Source: Atriophallophorus winterbourni
Taxonomy: Eukaryota > Platyhelminthes > Trematoda > Plagiorchiida > Microphallidae
DNA length: 64,000 nucleotides
NCBI GenBank assembly: GCA_013407085.1
Contig: JACCGJ010005545.1
Span: 1-64,000, forward strand
Direction of reading: 5' to 3'
Made by a program: the position numbers and the translations under genes. Positions 1 to 11,249 of the stretch are shown here, one piece after another. The notes beneath the pieces were generated by a model, which had not been told where the DNA came from, searched no databases, and saw nothing but the letters and a program-made list of their open reading frames with translations. The stretch's first letter is position 1. Every line of letters begins with the position of its first letter.

Positions 1-1330
1 AAATTTGAAGTTCAAAGATGTTCTCTGTGACAAGTATCGAGAAGGTCTACACAATCTGGCTAGCGAGATATAACAAACAGCGGTGTGGCAATTTGTTCAA
101 ATATAAGCAAATAATTATTAAATGTACAGCTATACAGAAAAGGATGTTTGGCGATGGTATCACCTGTTTTCACAGGGCTAGCAAATGAATACATGGAAGA
201 TTTCGAGGAGAAAACTGCGAAATGAACCTTGAATCCAAAATAATTTTGGCGTTATGTCGATGATGCATATATTTTTCATGAAGCTTGATTAACTTGGGTA
301 ATTTATTTGCCAAGCATTGTGCGTTTGTTTACAATAATATACTGTCTGATCTGTACGGACCAATAAGAAACGGATCGCCAACGTAATCTACTCAATAGTC
401 ATTCAGATTGGATGACACAAACGCGGCAATGTGATATTGGAAATGACCAATCACATTTCTACAAGCAAAGCAACCAAGACTGGGTTCGCGGTTCGGGATA
501 ATCATTTGCTGCCTGACTTGCGCTAAAATTTATAACATTGTGACTTTGTGATCACACACCAGCAGCACAAACTTAGTAATACAATCTCTATAAAGATCGT
601 CAGATTAGAAGCGTTTCACAATTACATTAAAAAATAACTTGGTTTCTAAGATCCAAATTACAAAAGACATTGAATCTGCGAAACGGGGCACAGCCTCGCT
701 CAAAACATCATCAAAATAGGAACTACAATAAATCTTAAGCTAATCGATACGCATGAATTTTTGTGGTACATTTCAGAGCGTCCTAAAAAGTAGTTATCCA
801 GTAATAAAATATTGTTTCGCAAGTATAGGCACTTCTAAAGCGATGATGCCCATGAAAAACGCATACATGAAGAAGTTACTCATTGACTTATAGATCATGG
901 TGACCATAAAAGTTTAAGAAAACATCAGTCGAACCAAGCAAAATAGCTATCACTCGGAACAAAAATACGCTATCAGCTCGAAAGCAAACGGTAGAATCTT
1001 TAATAATGCAACTGTACGTGTTAAGTATAAAAGAGACAGAACGTACCACCCAATAGTAAAGCATTTCAATGTTAAATCATCTTATGGTCACGCGATGAAT
1101 GAAAATGCAAAGGAATTTTATACTGAACAAACGTCCAGATAATTTGGTGCCAGGATCAACGAGCAAAACATTGAATTAGAACACATCCCTACGAATTCCT
1201 TAAATATCAATCATGTGCATCGCTAATTGCTCACGTTCTGGACACAGGTCACGTGTATCATGATAAGTTGGAAGTGATAAGGCGGGGTGTGATAACTAAA
1301 GAGAAAGACATCACGCTGACACGATTAAAA
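1..1330 (+). mobile_element. Penelope-like element, decayed RT and GIY-YIG-type endonuclease region
   Basis: The window opens inside a reverse transcriptase of the Penelope type. From 151 the frame reads A-M-V-S-P-V-F-T-G-L-A-N-E-Y-M-E-D-F-E-E-K, matching the family motif GSPxSPxxANxxMExFE. The catalytic box Y-V-D-D follows at 253-264, preceded by W-R as in the family. Two in-frame stops (at 229 and 241) separate these motifs, so the copy is dead. Further down, 1223-1290 reads A-H-V-L-D-T-G-H followed by K-L-E-V-I-R-R-G, similar to the GIY-YIG endonuclease C-terminus of these elements. YVDD together with the SPV..AN motif distinguishes it from the CR1 and RTE copies elsewhere, which use FADD or YADD. 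The 5' end lies outside the window. Confidence 0.7.
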
Positions 1331-1404
1331 TAATAAAGTCTGTTTAGAATGGGATCAACAAGATGAATTGGGTAGACATATACACTTCGGGACGCTTGGT
1401 TATG

Positions 1405-2300
1405 CAGCGGATAAATATTAACCTGCATGACCCCTTAGTGTGTACACGGATTGCGCATGCAGGTCAATCTGTCAGGAGCGTTGGCCGCAACTGCACACAA
1501 ACTAAGCAATTAAGAGGCTGAACAACATTCAGGAGGTATATCAATTGATCTTCATCTCGCCAGTATATGTCAAGTATCCTAGGATTTGTCAAATAATTAC
1601 ATTTCAATTCGAGACCGTGTCCGTACTAAAAATTGATCTGACGATTCTTCTATGTACAAAAGCGAGACGCTCTTACCCATTTATTGAAAAATTTATATCC
1701 ATAGATGTTATTAATTTTTAACAGCAGATTTTTCTTGAAAAATAAGGTTTGTAATGAATTGGTTCGAACAGTTTTTCGTACTGTTTCGGTTCTGATACTG
1801 AAGCTCCGTGAGACCAAGAGCTTCAGTAAGAATTGGCCACATTGTCTATCTTGATAACGTGGAAGTAATATAGTCGGGAGGGGGTAACATCATATATGGA
1901 AGGACTTCACATTGAGGCGGTTGAAATAACAAATGCTGGTAGAAATGCGGAAAAGCAACGTGGAAGAGTCGGACATATCTATAATCCAGTGTTTTGTTTT
2001 CCAGTGGATAAACACTAACGTGTGAAACCTCTAATGCGCGCACAGATTTGACATGCAGGCTAATCTGTATGCGGAAGTTGATTATGCCATTACACAACAA
2101 ATATAATCAAGAGATTATACAGCAAGCAGAGGGTGTAATTATTGATTTTAATCTTGACAACCTCAGCGACAACCATGGCCATTGCAATCATTAAGCAGCT
2201 AAGAATACATCAGGTGAATGCAATGTAAAACTGACTATTGTTCTTACTGACACCCGTGGTCTGACGAAGCTTCCGTGTAAGAAGCGAAACACCAGCTGCC
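1405..2300 (+). repeat. Tandem direct repeats 3' of the Penelope-like element (pLTR-like)
   Basis: Two imperfect direct repeat units follow the element. Unit 1 starts near 1405 (GCGGATAAATATTAACC) and unit 2 near 2003 (GTGGATAAACACTAAC). The similarity continues through 1405-1560 versus 2003-2155, including a shared ACACAA..A..TAA.CAA stretch and a shared ATTGAT segment. Near their ends both units hold a related GAAGCT..CCGTG hairpin (1797-1828 and 2266-2285). Penelope-like elements are known to sit in partial tandem arrays whose repeats are called pseudo-LTRs, and this arrangement fits. Open reading frames here are short and not credible genes. Confidence 0.5.
2255..2295 (+). ncRNA. Hammerhead-ribozyme-like core in the second repeat unit
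   Basis: CTGACGA at 2261-2267 matches the conserved CUGANGA box. It is followed by a 5-bp hairpin (GCTTC 2269-2273, GAAGC 2281-2285, loop CGTGTAA) and then GAAAC at 2286-2290, the second conserved box. This is the order of a hammerhead catalytic core with stem II. Penelope-like elements are known to carry hammerhead ribozymes in their repeats. I could not find a convincing stem I partner or cleavage triplet, and one unpaired A precedes stem II, so this copy may be inactive. Confidence 0.4.
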
Positions 2301-2689
2301 ATAGCTTATACATTACAAACTTCCTTTATCATATGGTTTCCTGATCCGTCACACACACACTTTCAAATATATTGCAGATTGTTCTATTCAGATGCAGGTT
2401 CATGGATGAATTATTCAAATACGAATATTCTATTTTCTATTTTTCTGTTCAGAGTTCAGATGGACTGATTGATCGTATAGTTTACAACAGTTGCACTGAC
2501 TACATAAGTGCGAAAATGATTGGCAGCAGGGTACATCTATGCTTTCATTATTGACACGTTGTTTACCAGTAGAATGCCTAACATACAGTGCAGGGCGAAA
2601 GTATCGACATTTTACTTTTCGCACACCTTTATTTGCGCTTGTTTTCGTAAAATTTAGCCTTGTGCGGCTTCCAATTGTAATCAAGGGTA
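2301..2689. other. No recognised feature
   Basis: A short (CA)n tract lies at about 2350. No repeat, gene or LINE motif was recognised here; the short open frames have no recognisable content. Confidence 0.4.
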
Positions 2690-3745
2690 TTAATGGTGTA
2701 AATTCAACAAGCTCAACAATAAAATAGGATGGTCAAAATTTAAAAACAATTGTATAAAACAAGATAAGCAATTCCATTTAACATGATAATTCAATAAAAA
2801 TCGTCTAATTTCGTTTTAAATTCATGCAACCTAGTATGAGTGAGCAACGGTAAAAAGTAAACTGTTTCAAGTAAAACCGACAGCCCGAATAAAAATATCT
2901 TCTACAGATTAGTTATGAATGTGGTACCACCAGCATATATTCATGGGTCCGATAATTACTCGGATCCGTTCGCGTGAATAAGACCTGTTAGGGATGGTTT
3001 TAGGTATGGAATATTTTTTAAAGCAGGATAAAGTCTCCTGTGATTCGTCGATAAGGAAAGTCGAACAGATTCAGATGAGCTATCCTTTCCTTATACAGAT
3101 TGTTACGAATGATGAGAACTGGTTTTGTTGAGTGGTGATAGATTTACTGTATAAGTTCTACATCACTCCTAAGGCACGGAGACCAGGACTGCACAGCATA
3201 TTCTAAAACTGCTCTCAAGTATGTATTCATGATCATTGGGAATATATTGGGCGAACATTTTCCAAATACCCGTTTGAGTAGATTGAGGACGCATGTTGAC
3301 TTTGTTAAGAATGTGTAGTTTGAAGTGAGGTTTTCAAACTGGAGTTTATACAGACACCCAACTCTTTTTCTTCACTGCAATTTTCAAGGACATGTGATCC
3401 TATATAACCTATAAACCACAAAGAGGATCGGATCAAGGACTGAACTTTGGGGAACTCGGCTAGTTGCTGCGATTGGTTCCGATAATGCACCGTCAATACG
3501 CACCTGGTTAGTGCGATTTGTTTCGCAGTCGTTTAGCCAATTCAACAACTTTCCGTTGATACCAAGACTTTAAAGCTTCTGCAGTAGTAGGCTATTCATA
3601 ACACGATAAATGCTTGGAGATATCATGAATTGTTTGCTGTTTATCTACCGCTTGTGTCAAATCAACCAGTGGTATCAGCAAATTAGATAAACAGGAAAAA
3701 TGTCGTCTATATAAATGCTGTTTTCTCGAAAGCGTACGGATTTGT
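2690..3745 (-). mobile_element. CR1-type LINE fragment D1, RT to 3' end
   Basis: Read on the minus strand, 3640-3540 gives L-L-Q-K-L, then a stop or substitution, then G-I-N-G-K-L-L-N-W-L-N-D. Next comes V-P-Q-S-S-V-L-D-P-I-L-F-V-V-Y (3470-3410), the GVPQGSVLGPLLF motif of reverse transcriptases. The FADD region is missing: the frame jumps to E-N-C-S-E-E-K-E-L-G-V, then a F-G-K-C-S-P-N-I-F / Y-L-R-A-V-L-E-Y-A-V-Q-S-W-S-P block. The C-terminal tail continues to about 2700 without interruption, including L-F-T-R-T-D and N-Y-R-T-H-E-Y-M-L-V-V-P. It is a dead copy with frameshifts, useful as the uninterrupted reference for copy D2. Confidence 0.7.
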
Positions 3746-4590
3746 TACAGACAGTTGAAATTATTTGTCTGCTTGATTGATTAGAACGCAACTCCTGATT
3801 TCAGCAGTGATTTCCAGAATTATGCAATTTTTTCTGTTTACTTTAACGGAGTTTTAATCACTATATTGTGGTACTGGTTAGAAATTACTTGACGAAAATC
3901 GAAAATATTAAATCTAACCACACACATGTAAGCCAGGAAAAATAAAGATAGGAAACAACAACTCGTCACGAAGGAGTTATCAGCTGACGCCGATCACCAA
4001 ACTTTAATAATAATACTAGTAGTAATAGTAATAATAATAATATTAACAATACTACTACTAATATTAATATTGATAATCATAGTCATAATAATAATAATAT
4101 TAATAATAAAGATCACTCACCCTCAACAATAACGTCTCTAGGTTTTGATGAATTCACCTATGTTTTGGCGAACTGATTAATCAACGCACTAGGCCATGCT
4201 AATTTAACGGAACCTCCAATGATTATTAGCAACGGGTTGTAGATACGGCTGCACATCCCCCAAAAATTGGCCTGACGCTCATAACACAATTAATTTGCAC
4301 TTCTTGGTAGATACCGGTGCGAAACAAACAAGAATCGGAAGCTTCTATGCAGAGTAACCCCATCTTCGCTTTCTGATGATTTACAGAAGAGATCAAGCAA
4401 CATATTTCGAAGGTGTTATTCTCCACTTACATGAAAGCATCAATTGTACTATACTTTTCTTCCCTGAGCTAGATAATCATGATGCATTGTTTTGCTCCAT
4501 TGACTTGCGTGATAAACGTCGGTACCTCTTAGCGTTGATTTAGCGCCACCTTCATCATCATCTTCCGCTTACACTGTTCTTTCTAATGCA
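3746..4590. other. Unassigned stretch around a TAA/TAT microsatellite
   Basis: Apart from the simple repeat at 4003-4113, nothing was recognised. The part from about 4130 may be a decayed upstream portion of the LINE fragment that starts at 4590, but no motif supports this. Confidence 0.3.
4003..4113. repeat. Trinucleotide (TAA/ATT/CTA) microsatellite
   Basis: A run of AATAATAAT, AGTAATAGT, ACTACTACT and AATATTAAT units, imperfect, about 110 bp. Simple AT-rich repeat. Confidence 0.85.
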
Positions 4591-5690
4591 ATACGTTTTG
4601 CATTGAAGAGTCAAAACGGGGCTATCAGAGTCGATTCAAATCCATTAATCTATCCGTCGATAGCTTCATTACTGGTTCTAGCTAATGTAATAAAGTCCAT
4701 CGTAGCTGTTTCTTTACGGAATCTCTTTGAGAGCAATATTTTAATCGATGAAGTACAGCATGGGTTCAGGATAAAAGCGATCTTATCTTGCAAATGCTGT
4801 TAGCAAAAGAAGTCAGATTTGAGCCACTGGATGCTGATCACTCATTTAGCCTGATATATATTGATTTCTTAAATGCATTCGATCGTATCAATCACGAACA
4901 GTTTTTGTCAAAACTTCGTACCTATACAATGTTTGCTCACTGCCAGCAAAGCTTAAAATACATTGGGTCTCCTAAGAATAGTCATACAATCATTCGACGC
5001 CAATATAATCTGCAAGTTGATTTCAGCCTACGTCGCCCGTCAGATCAAACATGGTATACCAAAATGGGGTTCTTGGTTGAAAAAAGATAATCATTTATTA
5101 GAAACTCCGCAGCACAGAGCGACAAAACTCGTCCTGGGAATTTCTATTTATCTATACAAAACGTACCTCAGAAGATAGAAACTGCATTTAGCCCAACATA
5201 AACGATAACAAGGAGCACTAATCTTCATTTGGACAATGCTTAATCAAATAATCCATTCATACAGACGTTCGTTACACCTTTCCTGTAACAGACAACTCGT
5301 GAACACCTGTCTACACTCTACCAGCAACATAGCTGCTTGAACTGCCGCAACTACACAATTTCTGTCCGCGGTGTGTAATTGGGGAACACTTTACTTGCGC
5401 ACGTGTTAAAATTTGAAACTATTGAAGCTTAAAAAATCACTAGAAGCCCATATTGAGATATATTTTCACGTTTGATAAAAATATTTAAAAATAATTTTTG
5501 ATATTTTTAACCTCCGACACTATCTACATCATTTTGGGTTTTGGGGCTTGTTTACCCGCCTATAATCTATGAATAAATGTCAGAATGAGAATGATTTACC
5601 CATTTCAACGGCATGCACAACTCCGCACCGGTCGCCCTGCGGTTTGTATAAACTTTTTGATTGTCATACCACAATAAACTATTGAACAAT
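4590..5690 (+). mobile_element. CR1-type LINE fragment B0, RT to 3' tail
   Basis: From about 4640 the frame gives A-S-L-L-V-L-A-N-V-I-K-S-I-V, then E-V-Q-H-G-F-R, the RT fingers motif. This aligns with V-I-E-S-I-V and E-Q-H-G-F in the minus-strand copy at 25 kb. Y-I-D-F-L-N-A-F-D at about 4860 is the first catalytic block. FADD is deleted and the frame resumes with G-S-W-L-K-K-D-N-H-L-L-E and H-R-A-T-K-L-V-L-G near 5080. A weak C-terminal block (N-Y-T-I-S-V-R) lies near 5350. The 3' end at 5640-5690 carries CAATAAACTATTGAAC, the family-B tail. Confidence 0.65.
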
Positions 5691-6262
5691 TGACATTCAC
5701 TTTAAGCTTCAAGCCCTTTTGATTAAAATATCACGGTTGGCTGTATCGCAAATTTGAAAATATCGATGTAGCAAGCATGTACAACATTACCATCTTCTAG
5801 TGCCTTGTTTCAATCCTCCGGCCTTGTAAGAAAGTTAGATAGAGAGAAACGATTTCTCCAAAAAGCGTATTGTGCAGCAATCAAAATATTTTGTTTTTCA
5901 AAGTGTTTTCTCGTATGCGCACGGTCACAATGCACTCAATTGCTTTAGAAATTACGAGAATTAACGCTACCCGTCTATAGTTTGCTTTATCTGAACCACC
6001 ACCACAATTTCAAACGAGAGCAGTCAACCCTGCTTTCATTTGCCGTGGTATATTTCCTTCATCCTGGCTGTGATTTGACAGGCGCCTGGGAGGATCAGTC
6101 AAAGTAAAGCGATAACTGCGGAGTATGAAGGGGGTAATTTTGTCTGTGTTTCCTCTGTTGCGAATTGACGACGCGCTTGGTGTCGTTTCCGTCCATAACT
6201 GGTTCTCCGCGCTCGGTTCAGCAGCAGGATTTTGGCAAGTTGAGGTGATAGACACAAAGCCA
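5690..6262 (-). mobile_element. CR1-type LINE RT fragment E
   Basis: On the minus strand from about 6060 the frame reads I-P-R-Q-M-K-A-G-L-T-A-L-V and then A-N-Y-R-R-V-A-L-I-L-V-I-S-K-A-I-E, a diverged NYRPVSLTSVISKxxE block. Downstream, Y-I-D-I-F-K (about 5760) and D-T-A-N-R-D-I-L-I-K-R in another frame correspond to the YxDFxKAFDxVNHxxLxxKL block. The fragment stops abruptly at about 5690, exactly where the 3' tail of plus-strand B0 ends. B0 may therefore have inserted into this older copy. Confidence 0.55.
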
Positions 6263-7479
6263 CATTTTCGTACCTAATATGTTGCATGACGTTGGAAGCA
6301 TGCCTTCCAGATTATTTATGCACCGATGACAATTAACGCCTTATGAATACAGAGCTGTATGAGGTGGTTCATGTACAATGTCTCATCAATGTTAATCACA
6401 ACCGTGCTCGGGCGTGTAGCGGTCGATTCAACGGAGATGCCACCACTTACAACATACGCCTTCTGAATATTGTTCCAAATAATTCAAGACGCTTTGCTCA
6501 ACGTACCGTGACGTACAAATCCCACGTAGTCACATATAACAACTGTTTCAAAGCAGAACACGTAAGCGACGTGAATTAACAAAACCCAATGTATACAATA
6601 AATCAAATCAAATAATCAACAATTGATAAAACTTATGCGTTGAAAAAATCGACTCGCTCAAAAAGCAAAAAAATAATTGGTAGTCTGTTACAATACTATC
6701 ATATCACGTTACCATGCTTTACTGCCTGATCGATTATTCCGAAATTCGGAGGTGAATCAAATCGTGGGAGAGAGCTGTTACACATTTTGTTAGAATGTGT
6801 TGTTTGTAGCTTGCAGGAAGCAAATGTGGGAGAGTGGGGTTGAGGGAAAATCAAGGTTTTCGCTTCGAAATTGAAATTTCGATGGTGGATTTAAGTAGCA
6901 CATTGTTTGAAAAAGAGCTGTTTTCAAGCTAAATATTTTGAGAGTATCTGGTGAACCGTTTCATTGGATGGTAAAGTATCTGGCACAATGTTAAATAATA
7001 ACTTTAAAAATCTCATTTAGGGTTTGCGCGTGTGATCGATTCGAAAAATAACAGAATCACACGAATTTAAATCATTTGGGAAATGTCACGGGTTTATGGG
7101 AGAATGTGATTGACAAGTAATTGACACAAAGAAGAAAGGAAAAGATTGAATTAGTGTGAAGCAATGAGATTTGCTGAAAATTCTGTGAATGCGATCAAAT
7201 CACCAGACAGGCATAAAGGAGCTCCGAGATTAATTAAAGAAAAGTTATATGCACAATATTTCAACTTTACATCATTTACATCTTATACATCCTTTCATTT
7301 TTATACATTTTCTTATTCATTGCTTTATTATGCATTTACTTCATAATTTTTTAGCGCGTTTCGTATTTTCCGTATGATTAAGTAACCTGTTTGTGAGATC
7401 AGCATTTTGTCGTGAGTCGCATTGCGGAATTTGTATGAACCCCTGTTAATTCAAATAAACAACGGAACTGGACACATTA
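6263..7479. other. No recognised feature
   Basis: Short open frames at 6343-6579 and 7164-7346 show no known motif. No host gene or repeat family was recognised. Confidence 0.35.
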
Positions 7480-7850
7480 CAGTAACGGTTGTATATTATT
7501 CTACATATATACTTCTTTGGATTTCCCTTACAGGATTTATTCACTCGAAGGGATACACGAAATTATCGGACCAATGAATATATGCTGTTGGTACCCTATT
7601 CCCGTATTTTCATTCTGTCTGTGTCTGTTTTACTTGGAACTGTTTACCTTCTACCGTTGCTCACTCTAATAGCTTGCATGACTTTAAAACGAAATTAGAA
7701 GAATTGTTATTGAATTATTGGTTTCTCGAATTTAATTTCTTATCTTGTTTTATACTCTTACATATAAATTATTACCATTCTATCGTTATTGCTGAGCTTG
7801 TAGCTTTTTAGACCAATAAAACTTGAATTATCTTGAATTAAATTGAACGT
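7480..7850 (+). mobile_element. CR1-type LINE 3' terminal fragment
   Basis: The frame gives P-L-Q-D-L-F-T-R-R-D-T-R-N-Y-R-T-N-E-Y and, after a shift, C-F-T-W-N-C-L-P-S-T-V followed by L-H-D-F-K-T-K-L-E-E-L-L. The last two are the WNxLPxxVVxAxSxxxFKxxLD tail that closes CR1-type ORF2 proteins. The copy ends in AT-rich DNA with a TTGAA-rich tail (CTTGAATTATCTTGAATT, 7822-7839). The protein tail aligns with that of copy D1. Confidence 0.65.
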
Positions 7851-8054
7851 TGTGAGTGATGAAACTGAACAGGAAACTCGCAGCTCTGATTTCAATCGGT
7901 TTTGTAATACTGAACCCTATTTTCAAATTCTCTGATAACCTTTATAGTTATTGGTTTCTTTATCATTACTCAATTCATAGCTCCGTTTTATGGTTCAGAA
8001 CTCCCAATATCATGTACTTTTGTCCTATTTTTACGATTTTTTCGATTTTCGATT

Positions 8055-9930
8055 TGCCGACCGAGACGGACAGACACGGACTAAATCAAAATACCTTCTA
8101 CAGTTCAGGCGGAAATGGGTTACCACCAGCACATATTCAGGGGTCCAATAATTCCTCTATCCCGCTCCTCTTTCTGTTTTACATAAACGATTTATATCAT
8201 ATCGTCCAAAATGGTCCTGTTCGCGGATAATATGAAAATTTGGACCCCAATTAGTTCTGGAGAGGATTGTGAGATAATATAAATGGATTTGGACAACGTG
8301 TCAAATTGAGCGGCCATGAATGACGTCATTCAACAAACAGAAATGCAAGATACTTCATCTTGGCAAGAATGTTCCTTGGGTATATCGATTGGGAACTGAA
8401 AACCTAGCATGGAGCTCGTTAGAAAAAGATCCTGGAGTGTGGATTAGCGGAAACCTGAAGAGCACAGTGCACTACCAGAATATATATCGATGGGCCAACA
8501 GATTGTTAGGCATCCTTCGAAGAATATTTGGAGGATTCTATCTGGTAACGTTACCAAGGATAATGAATGTCTACCTTCGCCCTACGATGGAGTATGCGGT
8601 AGAGGTCTGGGGTCCTTGGCTAGGAAAAGATATTACTCTCTTCGATAAAATCTATCATAGGGCAATAAAGTTAGTGATAGGTCTTCGCAATGTTTCGTAC
8701 ACTGAAAGATCGCGACGTCTGGGTCTATGCGACTTTAACAAAAGAAGAATACGACGCGACATTTTTTGACCTATAGAATTGTGGCTACTAAAGGACATCC
8801 ACTAAAACAATTACTTGATTTGTGTGACGGGAAAGTGACATGCAGACATACCTTATCCCTTTACATTTCAAGTTCCCTTGTTGATTGTCGGCGCCATTTT
8901 TTTCGCTGTATTTCTTTGGAATTCCCTACACTAATATGAGGTGGACTCTCCTCGCGTGGCGATTTTTGAAGCGAAATTGGACTTGCACTTGAAAACGAAC
9001 ATCATTCGTGAGCCTCACATTTGAGATTCTCTAATGCTTTTATACTATAGTATTTTTTTATGTTTTTATTCATACCGTAATCCTGTGGTGTTGGAAAGTA
9101 TTAACTTTTTTAACCATGAATCCTTGAATCCTTGAATCCCTTCGCGTGAATAGGACCTGTAATGGTTGGTTTGGGTAAGGAATATTTTGTAAAGAAGAAA
9201 GATCATCCTTCTAAGTTGTCTATATTAACAATCGAATAGATTCAGGTGGGCTATCCTTTCTTTATAAGGCTTATTTCAGATGCTTAGAACTAGTTTTTGA
9301 TCGATGATAGATTCGCTGCACAAGTCCTAAATTCTTCTTGTGCCACGGAGACCACGACTGCACATCGTGTTCCAAAACTGGTCTCAAGTATGTATTGATG
9401 ATCCTTTGGAATATCTTTGGCACAAATTTCCCAAATACATGTTCGAGTAGATTGAAGACACATGTTCCCTTTTTTAAAGAATGTGTAGATCAGTGTTTTA
9501 AACTGGAGCATATCCAGACACTCAAATCTTTTTCTTCACTGCAATTTTCAAGGACATTTTACCTATATGATATGTAAGCCCTGCTTATTCCCCTACATTC
9601 ATGATCCTAGGTTTACTGAAGTTAAGTGGCATTTGTCTTGAAAAACCAATTTTGAAGAGTATCAAGATCTTATTATAGTAGCGGACTATCTGTTCGGGCT
9701 ACGGATGGTATCCGCAAATATCGAAATTTTACATTAAACAAGTTCCGGTAGTTCATTGACATAAACTTGATATGCACGTTTCTAAAACGAACTACTGAAA
9801 ACGGAAAGGCAAGAATCAGCTGATTTATAGCTAGTGTCAAATTGCAAAACCGTAGACCACACGCCATAGGCCGTGCGGCTTTACCGTAGTAAGTATAGCT
9901 GAAAATTTGACGGAGGGGTTCAACCAAATG
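8055..9930 (-). mobile_element. CR1-type LINE D2 (minus strand), split by a nested insertion
   Basis: The upstream half (9930 to 9139, read on minus) has V-Y-V-N-E-L-P-E-L-V, a mutated FADD (F-A-D-T), D-L-D-T-L-Q-N-W, E-N-C-S-E-E-K-D-L-S-V-W-I, F-G-K-F-V-P-K-I-F, Y-L-R-P-V-L-E and ends at L-F-T-R-R-D. The other half lies at 8163-8055: N-Y-W-T-P-E-Y-V-L-V-V-T-H-F, which continues the same protein as shown by copy D1 (L-F-T-R-T-D directly followed by N-Y-R-T-H-E-Y). The 8164-9138 segment between them is a plus-strand LINE. Beyond 8055 similarity is lost. Confidence 0.7.
8164..9138 (+). mobile_element. 5'-truncated CR1-type LINE D3 nested in D2
   Basis: Starts in the RT palm with P-L-L-F-L-F-Y-I-N-D-L (8164), then F-A-D-N-M-K-I-W (8220, one change from FADD). 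A 149-codon open frame follows (8320-8769) with K-C-K-I-L-H-L-G, K-D-P-G-V-W-I, Y-L-R-P-T-M-E-Y-A-V-E-V-W-G-P and the thumb block I-Y-H-R-A-I-K-L-V-I-G-L. The tail C-R-R-H-F-F and W-N-like segment lies near 8900, the polymerase ends near 9000 and the element closes with a TTGAATCC repeat at 9120-9138. It is 975 bp, typical of 5' truncation by target-primed reverse transcription. Confidence 0.75.
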
Positions 9931-11249
9931 CTTAGCACATCCTTTGTGGTGGATATGGCATTCAGTTTGTGATGGATGCGTTGGACAATTTTTTAGAATC
10001 AGACGGTACTAATGTGTAGAACACTAAAAACATTATTCAGTTCACGAATGATAGTGAAAGTGAACTGAAAAAACACCAAAAGTGGATATCTATGATTAGA
10101 CAAATGTTCGCGCAAAGACATTAGTAGAGGTAAACGCGGGTCAAAATACAGCTATATGTTTGCCAAACTGGTAAATGGCCGAAAATATCTAGAAGAAGAG
10201 GTTTGAATCGCCCGGTAGGTCCAAAATGCGCCAAAACGATTAGATTTTGTCTGTGTTTTGCTATCCTGAAAAATCACATTTTCCCGCACAGTGACATATT
10301 TCGCGTAACATGTGGTACCGAAGGAAACTTTACGTTAAGAGTTTTAACCTAGAATAGATATTCGTATATGACAGTCCATGAACGTGATCGATAAGCTGTC
10401 TGCGATATAATTGCGCGAGAAAATATCTCCTACTGTCCCTACCTGATGAGTGCAAACTGCAAGAAACCGGTCGTGTGGTGTGTGTGATGAAAATGCATGC
10501 AAATGAGCTTTTTAGTATTTTATCTAGTTTGACTGTTATATTTACAAAATCACCGCAGAATGTGCTTTTTCAACAAATTAACCGTTGTCCGTACATTTGA
10601 TGAGTAGTACCTATGGAAGTTCAGTGTTTCCTGAAACATTCATTCTTTCCACTGTTATGGTATTGGAATTCGTATACTCGAAGATTACCTTTCGATTCTC
10701 TTATAAAAATTATTTCATTGCCATTCAATTTAGGATTTTAACAAAAGCAAACTTCAACAATCAACCATAGTCAGCAAAAATCCGGGCGCTTGCTCGAAAC
10801 TGCAGAAAAAAGTTATGTTGAGAGTCGTGTGCAGTCCACTAGGATAACTGTTCACGGTTTATCTACCATTGCTGCGAGAGTATTTCGAAAGATGATCACG
10901 TGCAACTACAGCTAAAAGTTCGATGCTACATAGGTGCCGAAACCAGTAGCTTTGAATATTGGCACCCTCAACTTTAGACTTCCGCAATATGCACAGGCTG
11001 TATCTATATCCTTCATTAAATGCCCTCATCTTTAAGTGTATGCCTTATGGAAAACGTCAATTGCAAGGCATATAGACAAGAAGTAAGTATCTGATGTGGA
11101 AGTATCTTGAAATCATGTAAATGCTTCTTTCAGGCAGATACTTCTAATCTGGAAATATTTTAAACAGATAAACGATCTGCGTTATTTGATTTTGGCACTA
11201 ATTGAAACGAACAGAAAATTTATATTGTTATCTTTCATAAGAGCTATCA
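9931..11249. other. No recognised feature
   Basis: AT-rich DNA with only short frames (for example 10585-10770) and no recognisable motif. Confidence 0.35.

Noticed and set aside
1794..1830. Hammerhead-like motif in the first repeat unit (CTGATACTGAAGCTC ... GAGCTTCAG)
   Set aside because: It forms a perfect 9-bp hairpin, but the CUGANGA box is broken and no GAAA follows, so it cannot be a hammerhead core.
4003..4113. Regularly spaced triplets resembling an array
   Set aside because: A simple TAA-type microsatellite; no repeat-spacer structure, so not a CRISPR-like array.
7480..9140. Idea that 7.5-9.1 kb is an inverted block within one LINE
   Set aside because: The plus-strand 3' fragment at 7.48 kb starts upstream of the L-F-T-R-R-D point, and the rest of the minus-strand copy was found at 8.06-8.16 kb, so nested insertion explains the layout better.
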